NCBI GenBank assembly: GCA_900469615.1
Contig: UBYA01000022.1
Span: 153,031-209,923 of the forward strand
Direction: 5' to 3'
Origin: Hyphomicrobiales bacterium
GTDB taxonomy: Bacteria > Pseudomonadota > Alphaproteobacteria > Rhizobiales > Rhizobiaceae
Length of the DNA stretch: 56,893 bases
Shown here: positions 27,374-35,890 of the stretch, piece after piece
How the letters are laid out: the number at the start of each line of letters is the position of its first letter
How positions within the stretch are numbered: position 1 is the first letter of the stretch
Program-made: the position numbers and the translations under genes
The notes under the pieces: model-generated
What the model saw: only the letters and a program-made list of their open reading frames with translations
Databases searched by the model: none
What the model was told of the DNA's origin: nothing

Positions 27374-29893
27374 TTATTCCATTGCCTCGCGGATCAGGTC
27401 GTCGGCCGCTTCCGCCAGCACCACGTCATGCGCCTCGCCCGGCACCGGCACCTTGCCGATTTCCAGCATCACCGGCACGGCGAGCGGGGAAATATGGTCC
27501 AGAGCGCGATGGGTGATATGGCCCTTGATTCGCTTCAGCATATCCGCAAGACGGCCAATGTCCAAAAGTCCCGTCGCCGCATCCTGCCTCGTTGCCTGCA
27601 GCAGGATATGGTCCGGCTCGTGGCTGCGCAGCACGTCGTAGATGAGATCGGCCGAAACGGTCACTTGCCGGCCGGTCTTTTCCTTGCCCGGATGCCGGCG
27701 CTCGATCAAGCCGGCAATCACGGCGCAATTGCGGAAGGTGCGCTTCAAAAGAAAGGATTCGTCCAGCCACGCTTCGAGATCGTCGCCAAGCATGTCCTCA
27801 TCGAAAAGATCGGAAAGGCTGAGATGCCCGTTGGCGATCATCAGCCCCATATCCTCCAGCCCCCAGATGCCGAGCGAATAATCGGTTGCGACGAAGCCCA
27901 TCGGCTTGGCGCCCGCCCGCTCCAGCCGCCGGGTCAGCAGCATGCCGAGCGTCTGGTGCGCCAGTCTCCCCTCGAAAGGATAGGCGACCATGTAGGCGCG
28001 GCTGCCGCGCGGGAAGGTCTCGATCAGGAATTCGTCGCGCTTCGGCAGCAGCGACTTGTCGTTCTGGATTTCCAGCCAGTCGCGCACCTGATCCGGCAGG
28101 CGGTGCCGCCGGTCGGGATCGGCGATCATCGCCCGCACCTGATCGGCGAGATAGGTCGATAGCGGAAACTTGCCGCCGGCATAGGAGGGGATTTTCGGGT
28201 CGAGCGAGAAAGCCTGCGACGCCAGACACTCGCTCTCGCGGATACCTTCGAAGCGCAGCACCTTGCCGGAAAAGAGAAAAGTATCGCCGGGCGAAAGCTG
28301 TTCGACGAAATATTCCTCGACCTTGCCGAGCGGCGCGCCGCCTCGTCCGAGCGAGCCCAGCGCATTGCGCTTCACCATGCGGATGTTCAGCATCGCCTCT
28401 TCGACGATCGTGCCGAGGTTCAGGCGATATTGCTGCGCGACCTGCGGATTGGAGACGCGCCAGCGCCCGTCCGCCATCTTGCGGATACGGGCATAGCGCT
28501 CGTAGGTCCTGAGCGCATAGCCTCCGGTGGCGACGAAATCGACGATACGCTCGAAGGTTTCCCAGGAAAGCCCGGCATAGGGAGCGGCACTCTGCACCTC
28601 GTCATAAAGTTCGAGCATGTCGAAGGGCTCGGCGCAGGCCATGCCGAGCACATGCTGGGCGAGCACATCGAGCGCGCCGGCGCCGATCGACGGCGTATCC
28701 TGCGCGCCGATGTAATTGGCATCGAGTGCTGCCTGACACTCCATGACCTCGAAGCGATTGGCGGGCACGAGGATCGCCTTCGAGGGCTCGTCCATGCGGT
28801 GGTTGGCGCGGCCGATGCGCTGGGCAAGGCGGCTGGCGCCCTTCGGCGCGCCGACATGGATGACGAGATCCACATCGCCCCAGTCGATGCCGAGATCGAG
28901 CGTCGAGGTGGCGACGACGGCGCGCAGCCGGTTTTCCGCCATGGCCGCCTCCACCTTGCGGCGCTGGCCGACATCGAGCGAGCCGTGATGAAGCGCGATC
29001 GGCAGATTGTCGTCATTGGCCGACCACAGCTCCTGAAACAGCATTTCGGCCTGCGAACGCGTGTTGACGAAAAGCAGCGTCGTGCGATGCGCCTTCAGCT
29101 CGCGATAGATATCGGGGATCGCATATTTGGCGGAATGGCCGGACCAGGGGATGCGCTCTTCCGTCGACAGGATCGAGATATCGGGCTTGGCGCCGCCCTC
29201 GACGATGACGAGGCCGGCGTGGCGCTCCTCCCCCGGCTCCTGCGCCACCAGCCACTTCTGCAGGTCCATCGGGTCGGCGACCGTCGCCGAAAGACCGATG
29301 GTCTGCACGCGCGGCGCCAGTTTGCGGATGCGGGCGAGGCCGAGCGACAGCATGTGGCCGCGCTTCGATGTGACGAGCGAGTGCAACTCGTCGAAGACGA
29401 TGTATTTCAGATCCTTGAAGAAGCGTTCGGCCTCGCGATTGGCGAGCAGCAGCGCCACCTGCTCCGGTGTCGTCAGCAGGATATCGGGCGGATTGAGCTT
29501 CTGCCGCTGCCGCTTGCCGCTGGGCGTGTCGCCCGTGCGGTTTTCGACCGATACAGGCAGGCCCATTTCAGAGACGGGCTTCATCAGATTGCGCTCGATA
29601 TCGACGGCGAGCGCCTTCAGCGGCGAAATATAAAGCGTGTGGATACCAGTGAAGGCCGAACCCGGCGGGATCTTGCCGCGACGGGTGAGATCGGTGAGCG
29701 ACGGCAAGAAGCCGGCCAGCGTCTTGCCCGCACCGGTGGGCGCAATCAACAACGTGCTTTCGCCGGCCTCGGCGCGGGCAAGCAATTCGAGCTGATGGGT
29801 ACGCGGCTGCCAGCCCTTTTCCGCAAACCAGCGGGTGAAGGGGGCAGGCATGGCAAGGGGGCGGTCGGCGTCGATCTGGTCCACAAGGTTCAA
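27374..29893 (-). CDS. ligase-associated DEXH-box DNA helicase (Lhr type)
   Basis: This 839-residue superfamily 2 helicase has motif I APTGAGKT (about 51-58), a DEXH motif FDELHSL, motif III LSATVADP, and motif VI QRIGRANHRMDEP, followed by the long C-terminal Lhr-core region. The size fits the bacterial Lhr-core proteins that occur with PdeM, an exonuclease and a ligase. It most likely unwinds damaged DNA or RNA:DNA hybrids in repair. It starts with MNLVDQIDADRP at 29893; an upstream RIME-like element separates it from the Rrf2 gene. Confidence 0.9.
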   Translation of the reverse strand: MNLVDQIDADRPLAMPAPFTRWFAEKGWQPRTHQLELLARAEAGESTLLIAPTGAGKTLAGFLPSLTDLTRRGKIPPGSAFTGIHTLYISPLKALAVDIERNLMKPVSEMGLPVSVENRTGDTPSGKRQRQKLNPPDILLTTPEQVALLLANREAERFFKDLKYIVFDELHSLVTSKRGHMLSLGLARIRKLAPRVQTIGLSATVADPMDLQKWLVAQEPGEERHAGLVIVEGGAKPDISILSTEERIPWSGHSAKYAIPDIYRELKAHRTTLLFVNTRSQAEMLFQELWSANDDNLPIALHHGSLDVGQRRKVEAAMAENRLRAVVATSTLDLGIDWGDVDLVIHVGAPKGASRLAQRIGRANHRMDEPSKAILVPANRFEVMECQAALDANYIGAQDTPSIGAGALDVLAQHVLGMACAEPFDMLELYDEVQSAAPYAGLSWETFERIVDFVATGGYALRTYERYARIRKMADGRWRVSNPQVAQQYRLNLGTIVEEAMLNIRMVKRNALGSLGRGGAPLGKVEEYFVEQLSPGDTFLFSGKVLRFEGIRESECLASQAFSLDPKIPSYAGGKFPLSTYLADQVRAMIADPDRRHRLPDQVRDWLEIQNDKSLLPKRDEFLIETFPRGSRAYMVAYPFEGRLAHQTLGMLLTRRLERAGAKPMGFVATDYSLGIWGLEDMGLMIANGHLSLSDLFDEDMLGDDLEAWLDESFLLKRTFRNCAVIAGLIERRHPGKEKTGRQVTVSADLIYDVLRSHEPDHILLQATRQDAATGLLDIGRLADMLKRIKGHITHRALDHISPLAVPVMLEIGKVPVPGEAHDVVLAEAADDLIREAME

Positions 29894-30342
29894 TGTAGTG
29901 GATATGCAGCGGATGAGAAGCGGGGCGTGTTATTGGCCTTGGGGTTTTGGGAGATACACATCCCCATCGCGACATCTCCTCCACGAGGAGGGCAATTGCA
30001 TATGAGCTTACACGGTAGCCGCCCCCTTCTCCCCCACGGGGAGAAGGTGCCGACAGGCGGATGAGGGGGTGCCTGCCAAGAGCACGAAAATCCATGAATT
30101 CAGGTCGGAAAGCCCCCTCATCCGACCCTTCGGGCCACCTTCTCCCCAAGGGGAGAAGGAACTTCCGATGCTGACCCAGCCACAGGCAATTACCCTGCTC
30201 TCAAGGGGGAGATGTTCCGAAAGAGATAGAAGAGCGCGCGGGGGTACGGCACATAGAACGGCAGTTTTTGGCGCCAACTGCAAAGACTTGACTCCCGCCA
30301 TAATCATAGATAAAAAATATCCATGATTAGAAGGACATGAAG
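29894..30342. repeat. gene-free interval with RIME-like palindromes and the Rrf2 promoter
   Basis: Palindromes lie at 29975-29991 (CTCCTCCACGAGGAG type), 30025-30047 (CCTTCTCCCC..GGGGAGAAGG) and 30138-30159 (same core, AA loop). The words GGATGAGGGGG near 30059-30069 and CCCCCTCATCC near 30113-30123 are complementary, making the last two one composite element. From 30288 onwards lies the Rrf2 promoter and operator, described separately. No gene is visible. Confidence 0.75.
30288..30329 (+). promoter_or_regulatory. Rrf2 gene promoter and operator
   Basis: A -35 TTGACT is at 30288-30293, and about 17 bp later the AT-rich -10 (GATAAA or TAAAAA) overlaps an interrupted palindrome. Arms TAATCATAGATA (30301-30312) and TATCCATGATTA (30318-30329) flank AAAAA and match at 11 of 12 positions. 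The spacing and position over the -10 point to autoregulation by the Rrf2 protein encoded 13 bp downstream. Binding is inferred. Confidence 0.6.
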
Positions 30343-30846
30343 ATGAAGCTCGGAGACGGCGTCGAACAGTCCATCCATTGCGTGGCCATGCTGGCAGGAT
30401 TGTCGGATGGCGGCGTGCTGTCGGCGGCGGCGCTTGCCGAATTCCATAGCGTCTCCGTCAGCTACCTCTTGAAGCATCTGCAGGCGCTTTCGGGTGCCGG
30501 CATCCTTGATACCGTGCCGGGACCGAAGGGCGGCTATCGGCTGGCGCGCAAGGCGGAGACGATCAGCCTGCTCGATATCGTGCTGGCGGCCGAAGGCCCC
30601 GCACCCGCCTTCCGCTGCGCCGAAATCCGGCAGCGCGGCCCGAACCCGCTGGAAGGACGTTACTTCGCCAAGCCCTGCGGCATCAATGCCGCCATGCTGG
30701 CGGCCGAGCGCGTCTATCGTGCCGAATTGGCCAAGACGAGCATTGCCGACGTGCTGACCGATCTCAGGCAGACGGATATGGACGGCGGTATCGCCGCGAG
30801 AGGCTGCGCTTTTCTCGAATTGCATGAACGCAAGACCAGAAACTGA
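30343..30846 (+). CDS. Rrf2 family transcriptional regulator
   Basis: This 167-residue protein has the Rrf2 winged helix at the N terminus (KLGDGVEQSIHCVAMLAGL, then SVSYLLKHLQALSGAGILDTVPGPKGGYRLAR). The C-terminal half has cysteines at a spacing unlike the Fe-S-binding members such as IscR or NsrR, so it may sense something else or nothing through a cluster. I start it at the ATG at 30343, since GAAGG is eight bases away; an ATG six bases earlier is too close to that site. It lies 30 bp before the AhpD-like gene and probably controls it. Confidence 0.85.
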   Translation: MKLGDGVEQSIHCVAMLAGLSDGGVLSAAALAEFHSVSVSYLLKHLQALSGAGILDTVPGPKGGYRLARKAETISLLDIVLAAEGPAPAFRCAEIRQRGPNPLEGRYFAKPCGINAAMLAAERVYRAELAKTSIADVLTDLRQTDMDGGIAARGCAFLELHERKTRN

Positions 30847-30876
30847 ACCCACGAAAGTTTACCCAAGGAGAAGAGC

Positions 30877-31338
30877 ATGCATCCCCGCTTTAACTTCGCC
30901 AAAGCCTCACCCGAGTCCTACAAGGCGGTGTCCGCCCTGGAAAACTTCGTGCAGACCTGCGGCCTCGAGCGCCGCTTCATCCACCTCATCAAGCTTCGCG
31001 CCTCGCAGATCAACGGCTGTGCCTATTGCGTCGACATGCATGTGAAGGAGGCGCGGCACGACGGCCTCAGCGAGCAGTGGATCAATCTGATGTGCGTCTG
31101 GTGGGAATCGCCCGTCTACGACGACCGCGAACGCGCGCTGCTTCGCTGGGTCGACTCGGTCACGAAGATCGCCCAGACCGGCATTCCGGATGCCGATTTC
31201 GAGCCTCTGAAGCAGCATTTCAGCGAAGAGGAGATCGTCAAGATCACTGTCGCGATCGGCACGATCAATGTCTGGAACCGGCTCGCCGTCGGCTTCCGCT
31301 CGCAGCATCCGGTGGATGCGGCAAGCAAGGCTGCCTGA
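30877..31338 (+). CDS. carboxymuconolactone decarboxylase / AhpD-like peroxidase-type protein
   Basis: This 153-residue helical protein carries the AhpD core motif GCAYCVDMH with redox cysteines C48 and C51 and histidine H55. Such proteins act as alkylhydroperoxidase or thiol-redox proteins. AAGGAG precedes the ATG. Cotranscription with the Rrf2 gene suggests induction under oxidative or similar stress, which is inference. Confidence 0.86.
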   Translation: MHPRFNFAKASPESYKAVSALENFVQTCGLERRFIHLIKLRASQINGCAYCVDMHVKEARHDGLSEQWINLMCVWWESPVYDDRERALLRWVDSVTKIAQTGIPDADFEPLKQHFSEEEIVKITVAIGTINVWNRLAVGFRSQHPVDAASKAA

Positions 31339-31424
31339 CGAGACAGATGCGGTTGAGAGGGGCATCGGCGGCTCGGCAAGTGCAAAAGCTGCGGCCAATC
31401 CTCAAATCATACCCCCAAGATACA

Positions 31425-31459
31425 ATTATGGCGTCGATCCGGAAGATCGACGCCATAAT
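31425..31459. terminator. stem-loop between ahpD-like gene and glnII
   Basis: The 15-base arms (31425-31439 and 31445-31459, beginning ATTATGGCGTCGATC) are perfect reverse complements around CGGAA. It sits 6 bp from the glnII stop codon and 86 bp after the ahpD-like stop, between convergent genes. There is no poly-U tract, but the stem is long enough to end or protect both transcripts. Confidence 0.75.
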
Positions 31460-31465
31460 CAATGC

Positions 31466-32506
31466 TTAGGCAGCAACCGAGCCGAAGCCAGCCGTCGGGA
31501 CTTCCGAGATGGTCTTCAGAACCTGCGAAGCGATCTGGTAGGGGCAGCCCTGCGAGTTCGGACGACGATCTTCGAGGTAGCCGCGGTAGTCGTTCTTGAT
31601 GAACGAGTGCGGAACGCGGATCGAAGCGCCGCGGTCGGCAACGCCGTAGCTGAACTTGTTCCACGGAGCCGTCTCATGCTTGCCGGTCAGGCGCATGTGG
31701 TTGTCCGGGCCATAGACCGCGATGTGGTCGTGCAGGTTCTTGTCGAACTGCGCCATGAGCGCTTCGAAATAGGCCTTGCCGCCGACTTCGCGCATGAACT
31801 TGGTCGAGAAGTTGCAGTGCATGCCCGAGCCGTTCCAGTCGGTGTCGCCGAGCGGCTTGCAATGAAACTCGATGTCGATGCCGTACTTTTCGCACAGGCG
31901 CAGCAGCAGGTAGCGCGCCATCCAGATCTGGTCGGCGGCCTTCTTGGAGCCCTTGCCGAAAATCTGGAATTCCCACTGGCCCTTGGCCACTTCGGCGTTG
32001 ATGCCTTCGTGGTTGATGCCGGCTTCCAGGCAAAGGTCGAGATGCTCTTCAACGATTTCGCGGGCGACATCGCCGACGTTCTTGTAGCCGACGCCGGTGT
32101 AGTACGGGCCCTGCGGAGCCGGGTAGCCGGATTCCGGGAAGCCGAGCGGGCGGCCGTCCTTGTAGAAGAAGTATTCCTGCTCGAAGCCGAACCAGGCGTC
32201 TTCGTCATCGAGGATCGTTGCGCGGCTGTTGGACGGATGCGGGGTAACGCCATCCGGCATCATGACTTCGCACATGACGAGCGCGCCGTTCGTACGGGCC
32301 GGGTCCGGATAGATGGCGACGGGCTTCAGCACGCAATCGGAGCTGCGGCCTTCGGCCTGCATCGTCGACGAGCCATCGAAGCCCCACAGCGGAAGCTGCT
32401 CGAGCGTCGGAAATGCGTCGAATTCCTTGATCTGTGTTTTGCCGCGCAGGTTCGGCACCGGGGTGTACCCATCGAGCCAGATGTACTCGAGCTTATATTT
32501 CGTCAT
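31466..32506 (-). CDS. glnII: glutamine synthetase II (eukaryotic type) GlnII
   Basis: This ATP-dependent enzyme joins ammonium and glutamate to form glutamine. It is the 346-residue GSII found in eukaryotes and in rhizobia in addition to GlnA. Landmarks are LPLWGFDGSSTMQAEG near the N terminus, the segment WFGFEQEYFFYKDGRPLG, and NGSGMHCNFSTKFM with the active-site residues; the C-terminal part has RPNSQGCPYQIASQVLKTI. Start: ATG at 32506 with GAGGTGC upstream gives MTKYKLEYIWLDGY. A sigma-54 promoter lies upstream, in keeping with nitrogen control through NtrC. Confidence 0.95.
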   Translation of the reverse strand: MTKYKLEYIWLDGYTPVPNLRGKTQIKEFDAFPTLEQLPLWGFDGSSTMQAEGRSSDCVLKPVAIYPDPARTNGALVMCEVMMPDGVTPHPSNSRATILDDEDAWFGFEQEYFFYKDGRPLGFPESGYPAPQGPYYTGVGYKNVGDVAREIVEEHLDLCLEAGINHEGINAEVAKGQWEFQIFGKGSKKAADQIWMARYLLLRLCEKYGIDIEFHCKPLGDTDWNGSGMHCNFSTKFMREVGGKAYFEALMAQFDKNLHDHIAVYGPDNHMRLTGKHETAPWNKFSYGVADRGASIRVPHSFIKNDYRGYLEDRRPNSQGCPYQIASQVLKTISEVPTAGFGSVAA

Positions 32507-32600
32507 TACGCACCTCATAACAGTTAATCAGGCGAAGCAGGAAAACTTGGCCGGCGCGCCCGCCGGAAAATTCCTCACTACGAACGGCTGACAAGGAAGA

Positions 32601-32616
32601 TGCATTTGCCGTGCCA
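32601..32616 (-). promoter_or_regulatory. sigma-54 promoter of glnII
   Basis: On the minus strand it reads TGGCACGGCAAATGCA: the -24 GG and the -12 GC are separated by ten bases, exactly as required for RpoN. It lies about 95 bp before the glnII ATG. I did not find a convincing NtrC site between it and DUF2735. In rhizobia glnII is known to be NtrC/RpoN controlled. Confidence 0.85.
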
Positions 32617-32949
32617 GATTGCATCGACACCTGGCTTGTTAGCTGAGATTTTTATTATCCAGTCGTATTCGGGCAAGATTTGCGGGCGTCAACCGCCGGA
32701 TTTCGTTCAAATCGTCGGCGTCGTTTCCAACCGGGTTGCCAAGATGTCGCAGGATCGAGAGCCTTGGAATGGATTGGAAAATTGGCAGATCAAAGAAACG
32801 GCATCCACCCCGCCATCGTCGATATGCCTATAATTTCATCATTTAGCATTTTTTTTAAGCGGAATGGTGATATTCGCCTTCGGCTTTGCTATATATGAGC
32901 TGTCTCTTGAAGCGCGCCCGCTTGAACACCAAAAAGGGAGAGACAACGA
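32617..32949. other. intergenic region between glnII promoter and DUF2735
   Basis: The 333-bp region contains no gene that I can support. It is less GC-rich than the flanks, with a T8 run near 32850-32857 and the TATATA at 32890-32895 as a possible -10 for the DUF2735 gene. No clear NtrC-type palindrome (TGCAC..GTGCA) is visible. Confidence 0.5.
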
Positions 32950-33141
32950 ATGGCAATCGGTACTCGGCACGAAACCGCAAAGATCTATCAGTTTCCCGTC
33001 ACGGCCCGCTCCACGGCGGTCAGCCAGCGTCCGAAGGTGAACCTTACCCCGGATATCGGCCCGACCATTGCGACGGCTGCGTTCGACAGCTGGTATCACG
33101 AAGCCGCGATTGTCGAATCCGACGAGACCCGCAAGCAATAG
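32950..33141 (+). CDS. DUF2735 domain small protein
   Basis: This 63-residue protein reads MAIGTRHETAKIYQFPVTAR at the start, the DUF2735 hallmark (ETAKIYQFP). No membrane segment or signal peptide. GGGAGAG lies before the ATG. It is divergent from glnII, a pairing conserved in rhizobia, so a link to nitrogen status is plausible but its function is unknown. Confidence 0.8.
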   Translation: MAIGTRHETAKIYQFPVTARSTAVSQRPKVNLTPDIGPTIATAAFDSWYHEAAIVESDETRKQ

Positions 33142-33150
33142 GCAGCGGCC

Positions 33151-33786
33151 TTACAGCGCTATGTAGCGATCCGAGCGATGATTGATCGCGACGAAGAGGT
33201 TGAGCGCGATTGCGCCGATCACCGAGCAGATGACCACCGGAGGCGTCGTTACCGCGAAGGCGACGGCCAGCACGCATAGATCGATTGCGAGCTGCACCAG
33301 CCCTGCCCTCACGCCGAAACGCTCCTGCAGATAAATTCCCAGGATTCCGACGCCGCCAAGGCTGGCGCGGTGACGATAGAGCGCGAGCAGCCCGAAGCCG
33401 AGCAGGATGCCGCCGAGGACCGCCGACCAAAGCGCATTGATATGCGCGACATCGAAGAGAAGCGGCTGCAGATTGGTCAGCAGCGCGGTCAGCGCAATGG
33501 CGATGAAGGTCTTGACGGTGAAGACCGGACCGAGCTGCTTCAGCGACAGATAGAAGAACGGCAGGTTGACCACGAAGAAAGCGAGACCGAAATTCACGCC
33601 GATCGCATAATGCAACAGAAAGGCGATGCCGGCGGTGCTGCCGGTCAACAGGCCGGCGCTCGAAAGGCAGAACAGACCGAGCGAGGAAATGAGGCTACCC
33701 GTCAGGATCCCCTGAACGTCCTCGGCCCATGAATGCCGGGTCGCGGATGTATTCCAGACGCCAAAAGCGCTCTTCGCGTTCGCCAT
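33151..33786 (-). CDS. YitT family membrane protein (DUF161)
   Basis: This 211-residue polytopic inner-membrane protein has five to six hydrophobic segments and the typical segment SSAGLLTGSTAGIAFLLHY followed by LFFVVNLPFFYLS-like sequence. Function of the family is not established. GAGGG is eight bases before the ATG. It converges on DUF2735, with stop codons nine bases apart. Confidence 0.75.
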   Translation of the reverse strand: MANAKSAFGVWNTSATRHSWAEDVQGILTGSLISSLGLFCLSSAGLLTGSTAGIAFLLHYAIGVNFGLAFFVVNLPFFYLSLKQLGPVFTVKTFIAIALTALLTNLQPLLFDVAHINALWSAVLGGILLGFGLLALYRHRASLGGVGILGIYLQERFGVRAGLVQLAIDLCVLAVAFAVTTPPVVICSVIGAIALNLFVAINHRSDRYIAL

Positions 33787-33892
33787 GTGCTTTCCCTCTG
33801 TTTTTCAGGAATTCTGCGGAAAGCCCGGGCGACAATCAAGAGAAAATACGTAAGCAATGCTGACCTATTTGAAATTCGCAAGATTCGAATAT

Positions 33893-34837
33893 TCAGGCGG
33901 ATTTGCACGTAATGAACAGAATGCCGTGGACCGGTTTTCCGCCATCCATGCGAATGACGCTGCGGGCCAGGGCCCGCACGATAAAGCCGTGATCGGCCAA
34001 AATCTCCGTGACATAGGATTCCGAATGGGCAAAGCGAAGGGAGTCACGCAGCACATAGCCGGCCGGCTGCTGCGCGTCCTCGACTGAAAACGCAAAGATT
34101 GCACCATCGGCCGCCAGCCTGCGCACGATCGCCAGCACCCCTTGCAGATTGCCGAGATACATCAGCACGTCGGCGGCGGTGACCAGATCCGCGCGGCCGG
34201 CGGCGAGCCCGGCATCAAACATGCCGGACAGATCCGGCTCCAGCGACAGGTCGGCCTGACCGAGGTGGTCGTAGACATGCTTCTCAGCAGCCTTCGCAAG
34301 CATCCCCTTCGACAGATCGTAGCCTTCGAGCCGGTCGACCCTGTCGCGAATCTCGGGTCCGAGCAGTCCCGTGCCGCAGCCGAGATCGACGGCAAGGCGG
34401 AAATGGTTCGGGATATCGGCCGTCCCGGCAATCAGCGCTGCAAGCTTGCCCGGCACGCTGTAGCCGAGCTTTTCCACCAGGGAGGTTTCGAAGCGATCGG
34501 CATAATCGTCGAACAGCCGCTCGACATAGAGGCTCGGCGGCCGGTCGGGCACATCGCCGCCACCAAGGACCGCGAGCTTGAGGCGGGCGCCAAAGACATC
34601 GCCTTCATCGAGCGTCAGCACCTCGTTCAGCGCAGCTATCGCGCCCCGCGCATCGCCGGCCTTCTCGCGATAGGCCGCCAGCGTGAACCAGCCCGCCGCC
34701 CAACGCGGCACCAGCTCCAGCGCCTGCTCCATCAGTTCGGCGGCGCTCGCGGGCTCGCCGCTTTCGGCCAGCATCTTCGCATAGTCGGCGCGGCGGTCGG
34801 CGATGACATCGCCGGAGGAAAGCTGGCTCGGCAGCAT
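33893..34837 (-). CDS. TPR-containing SAM-dependent methyltransferase
   Basis: This 314-residue protein has a TPR-like N-terminal region (about 1-100; AAELMEQALELVPRWAAGWF and similar) followed by a class I methyltransferase domain with motif I VDLGCGTGLLG and the motif II region RLEGYDLSKGM. The target is not recognisable. The start is ATG at 34837 with AGGA eight bases before it; an ATG nine bases earlier is possible but has AGG directly against it. The gene stands alone. Confidence 0.8.
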   Translation of the reverse strand: MLPSQLSSGDVIADRRADYAKMLAESGEPASAAELMEQALELVPRWAAGWFTLAAYREKAGDARGAIAALNEVLTLDEGDVFGARLKLAVLGGGDVPDRPPSLYVERLFDDYADRFETSLVEKLGYSVPGKLAALIAGTADIPNHFRLAVDLGCGTGLLGPEIRDRVDRLEGYDLSKGMLAKAAEKHVYDHLGQADLSLEPDLSGMFDAGLAAGRADLVTAADVLMYLGNLQGVLAIVRRLAADGAIFAFSVEDAQQPAGYVLRDSLRFAHSESYVTEILADHGFIVRALARSVIRMDGGKPVHGILFITCKSA

Positions 34838-35102
34838 ATGTTTCATCCTGTTTGACGCCCGCCTTTGAACGCGGCCACAAAAAAACTCAAGTCCTATTTC
34901 AGGCAGATGCGAGAGCATCTTCTGCTTTTCTTCGAATCGCAAAAGCGCTCTGACCAGTTTCTTTCCGCATTCCGGACGGAAAACCGCTGGGCACTTGTCC
35001 TAGGGTCCATCGGTTTGAGGTGAATGCCGGGCAAAAGTGCTTGCGAGTCGCCGGCCCCGGCCCTATCTCAACACCACCGACCGCCATCATGGAGACGTCA
35101 GT

Positions 35103-35369
35103 ATGTCCGATCAGGTGAACCGATTCCTTGGCGACTCGCCGGGCCGAACGCTGGTGAAGCTCATCATCGTGTCGCTCGTCGTCGGCTTCGTGATGAAGTT
35201 CTTCGGCTGGCGGCCGCTCGACTTTCTCTATGGCGTCCGCCGCTTCATCGTCGATCTCTGGCACAGCGGCTTCGCCGCGCTTGGCGAATTCGGCGATTAT
35301 CTGATGCTCGGCGCAACCATCGTCATCCCGCTCTTCGTTATCCTCCGTCTGTTCAATTACCGCCGCTGA
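35103..35369 (+). CDS. small membrane protein, DUF6460-like
   Basis: This 88-residue protein has two hydrophobic segments (VKLIIVSLVVGFVMKFFGW and YLMLGATIVIPLFVILRLF) joined by a short amphipathic loop. It starts MSDQVNRFLGDSPG with GGAGA upstream. It resembles small integrity-type proteins of Rhizobiales annotated DUF6460; function unknown. One base separates it from the CAP gene. Confidence 0.65.
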   Translation: MSDQVNRFLGDSPGRTLVKLIIVSLVVGFVMKFFGWRPLDFLYGVRRFIVDLWHSGFAALGEFGDYLMLGATIVIPLFVILRLFNYRR

Positions 35370-35370
35370 C

Positions 35371-35874
35371 ATGACCTTCCAAACACAGAATTGCACGCGC
35401 CGCGATGCGCTGCGCCTCGTTGCCCTTGCGCTCACTGCAACCGTTGCAAGCTGCGCCACGCCGCCCGCCAGGGTTTCCAATATTCCGGCCAGCGACCAGA
35501 CCGCCTCGGCCCTGCCGCTCGTCAACGCGTTGCGTGCCAAGAACGGCCTGCCGCCATTGAAGATCGACACCGCCGCCAGTACCGCCGCCGTCTATCAGGC
35601 GCGGCGCATGGCGGATGCCGGCAAGATGGAGCATCTGATCGGCATCGGCGACGATTTCGGCAAGCGGGTCAAGGCCAGCGGCGTCAAGCTGCCGGCCGCC
35701 GAGAACATTGCCGAAGGCCAGCGCGACGTGAACGCCGCAGTGACGGCCTGGATCAACTCGCCGAAGCATTTGCACAACATGCTCGGCAAATATGACGGCC
35801 TCGGTGTCGCACTTGCCTATGCCCCCTCTTCCGGCGGCAGGCCTTATTGGTCCATGGTGCTGTCCTCGAACTGA
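35371..35874 (+). CDS. CAP (SCP/PR-1) domain lipoprotein
   Basis: This 167-residue exported protein has a twin arginine (TRRDALRL) and a lipobox-like VASC at about residues 25-28, so it may be a Tat-exported lipoprotein. The mature part is a CAP domain with LVNALRAKNGLPPL near the start, the HL (M-E-H-L) position and AENIAEGQRDVNAAVTAWINSPKHLHNMLG. Family members bind lipids or act in the envelope; the role here is unknown. It is followed at 16 bp by a MATE gene, whose ribosome site lies at the end of this gene. Confidence 0.8.
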   Translation: MTFQTQNCTRRDALRLVALALTATVASCATPPARVSNIPASDQTASALPLVNALRAKNGLPPLKIDTAASTAAVYQARRMADAGKMEHLIGIGDDFGKRVKASGVKLPAAENIAEGQRDVNAAVTAWINSPKHLHNMLGKYDGLGVALAYAPSSGGRPYWSMVLSSN

Positions 35875-35890
35875 GGAGGCATAGCGTAAC

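Noticed and set aside
32760..32949. Possible plus-strand sigma-54 promoter for DUF2735
   Set aside because: The GG near 32866 is not followed by GC at the required ten-base spacing.
34899..35570. 223-codon minus-strand frame upstream of the methyltransferase gene
   Set aside because: It lies opposite the small membrane protein and CAP lipoprotein genes, which have ribosome sites and family features.
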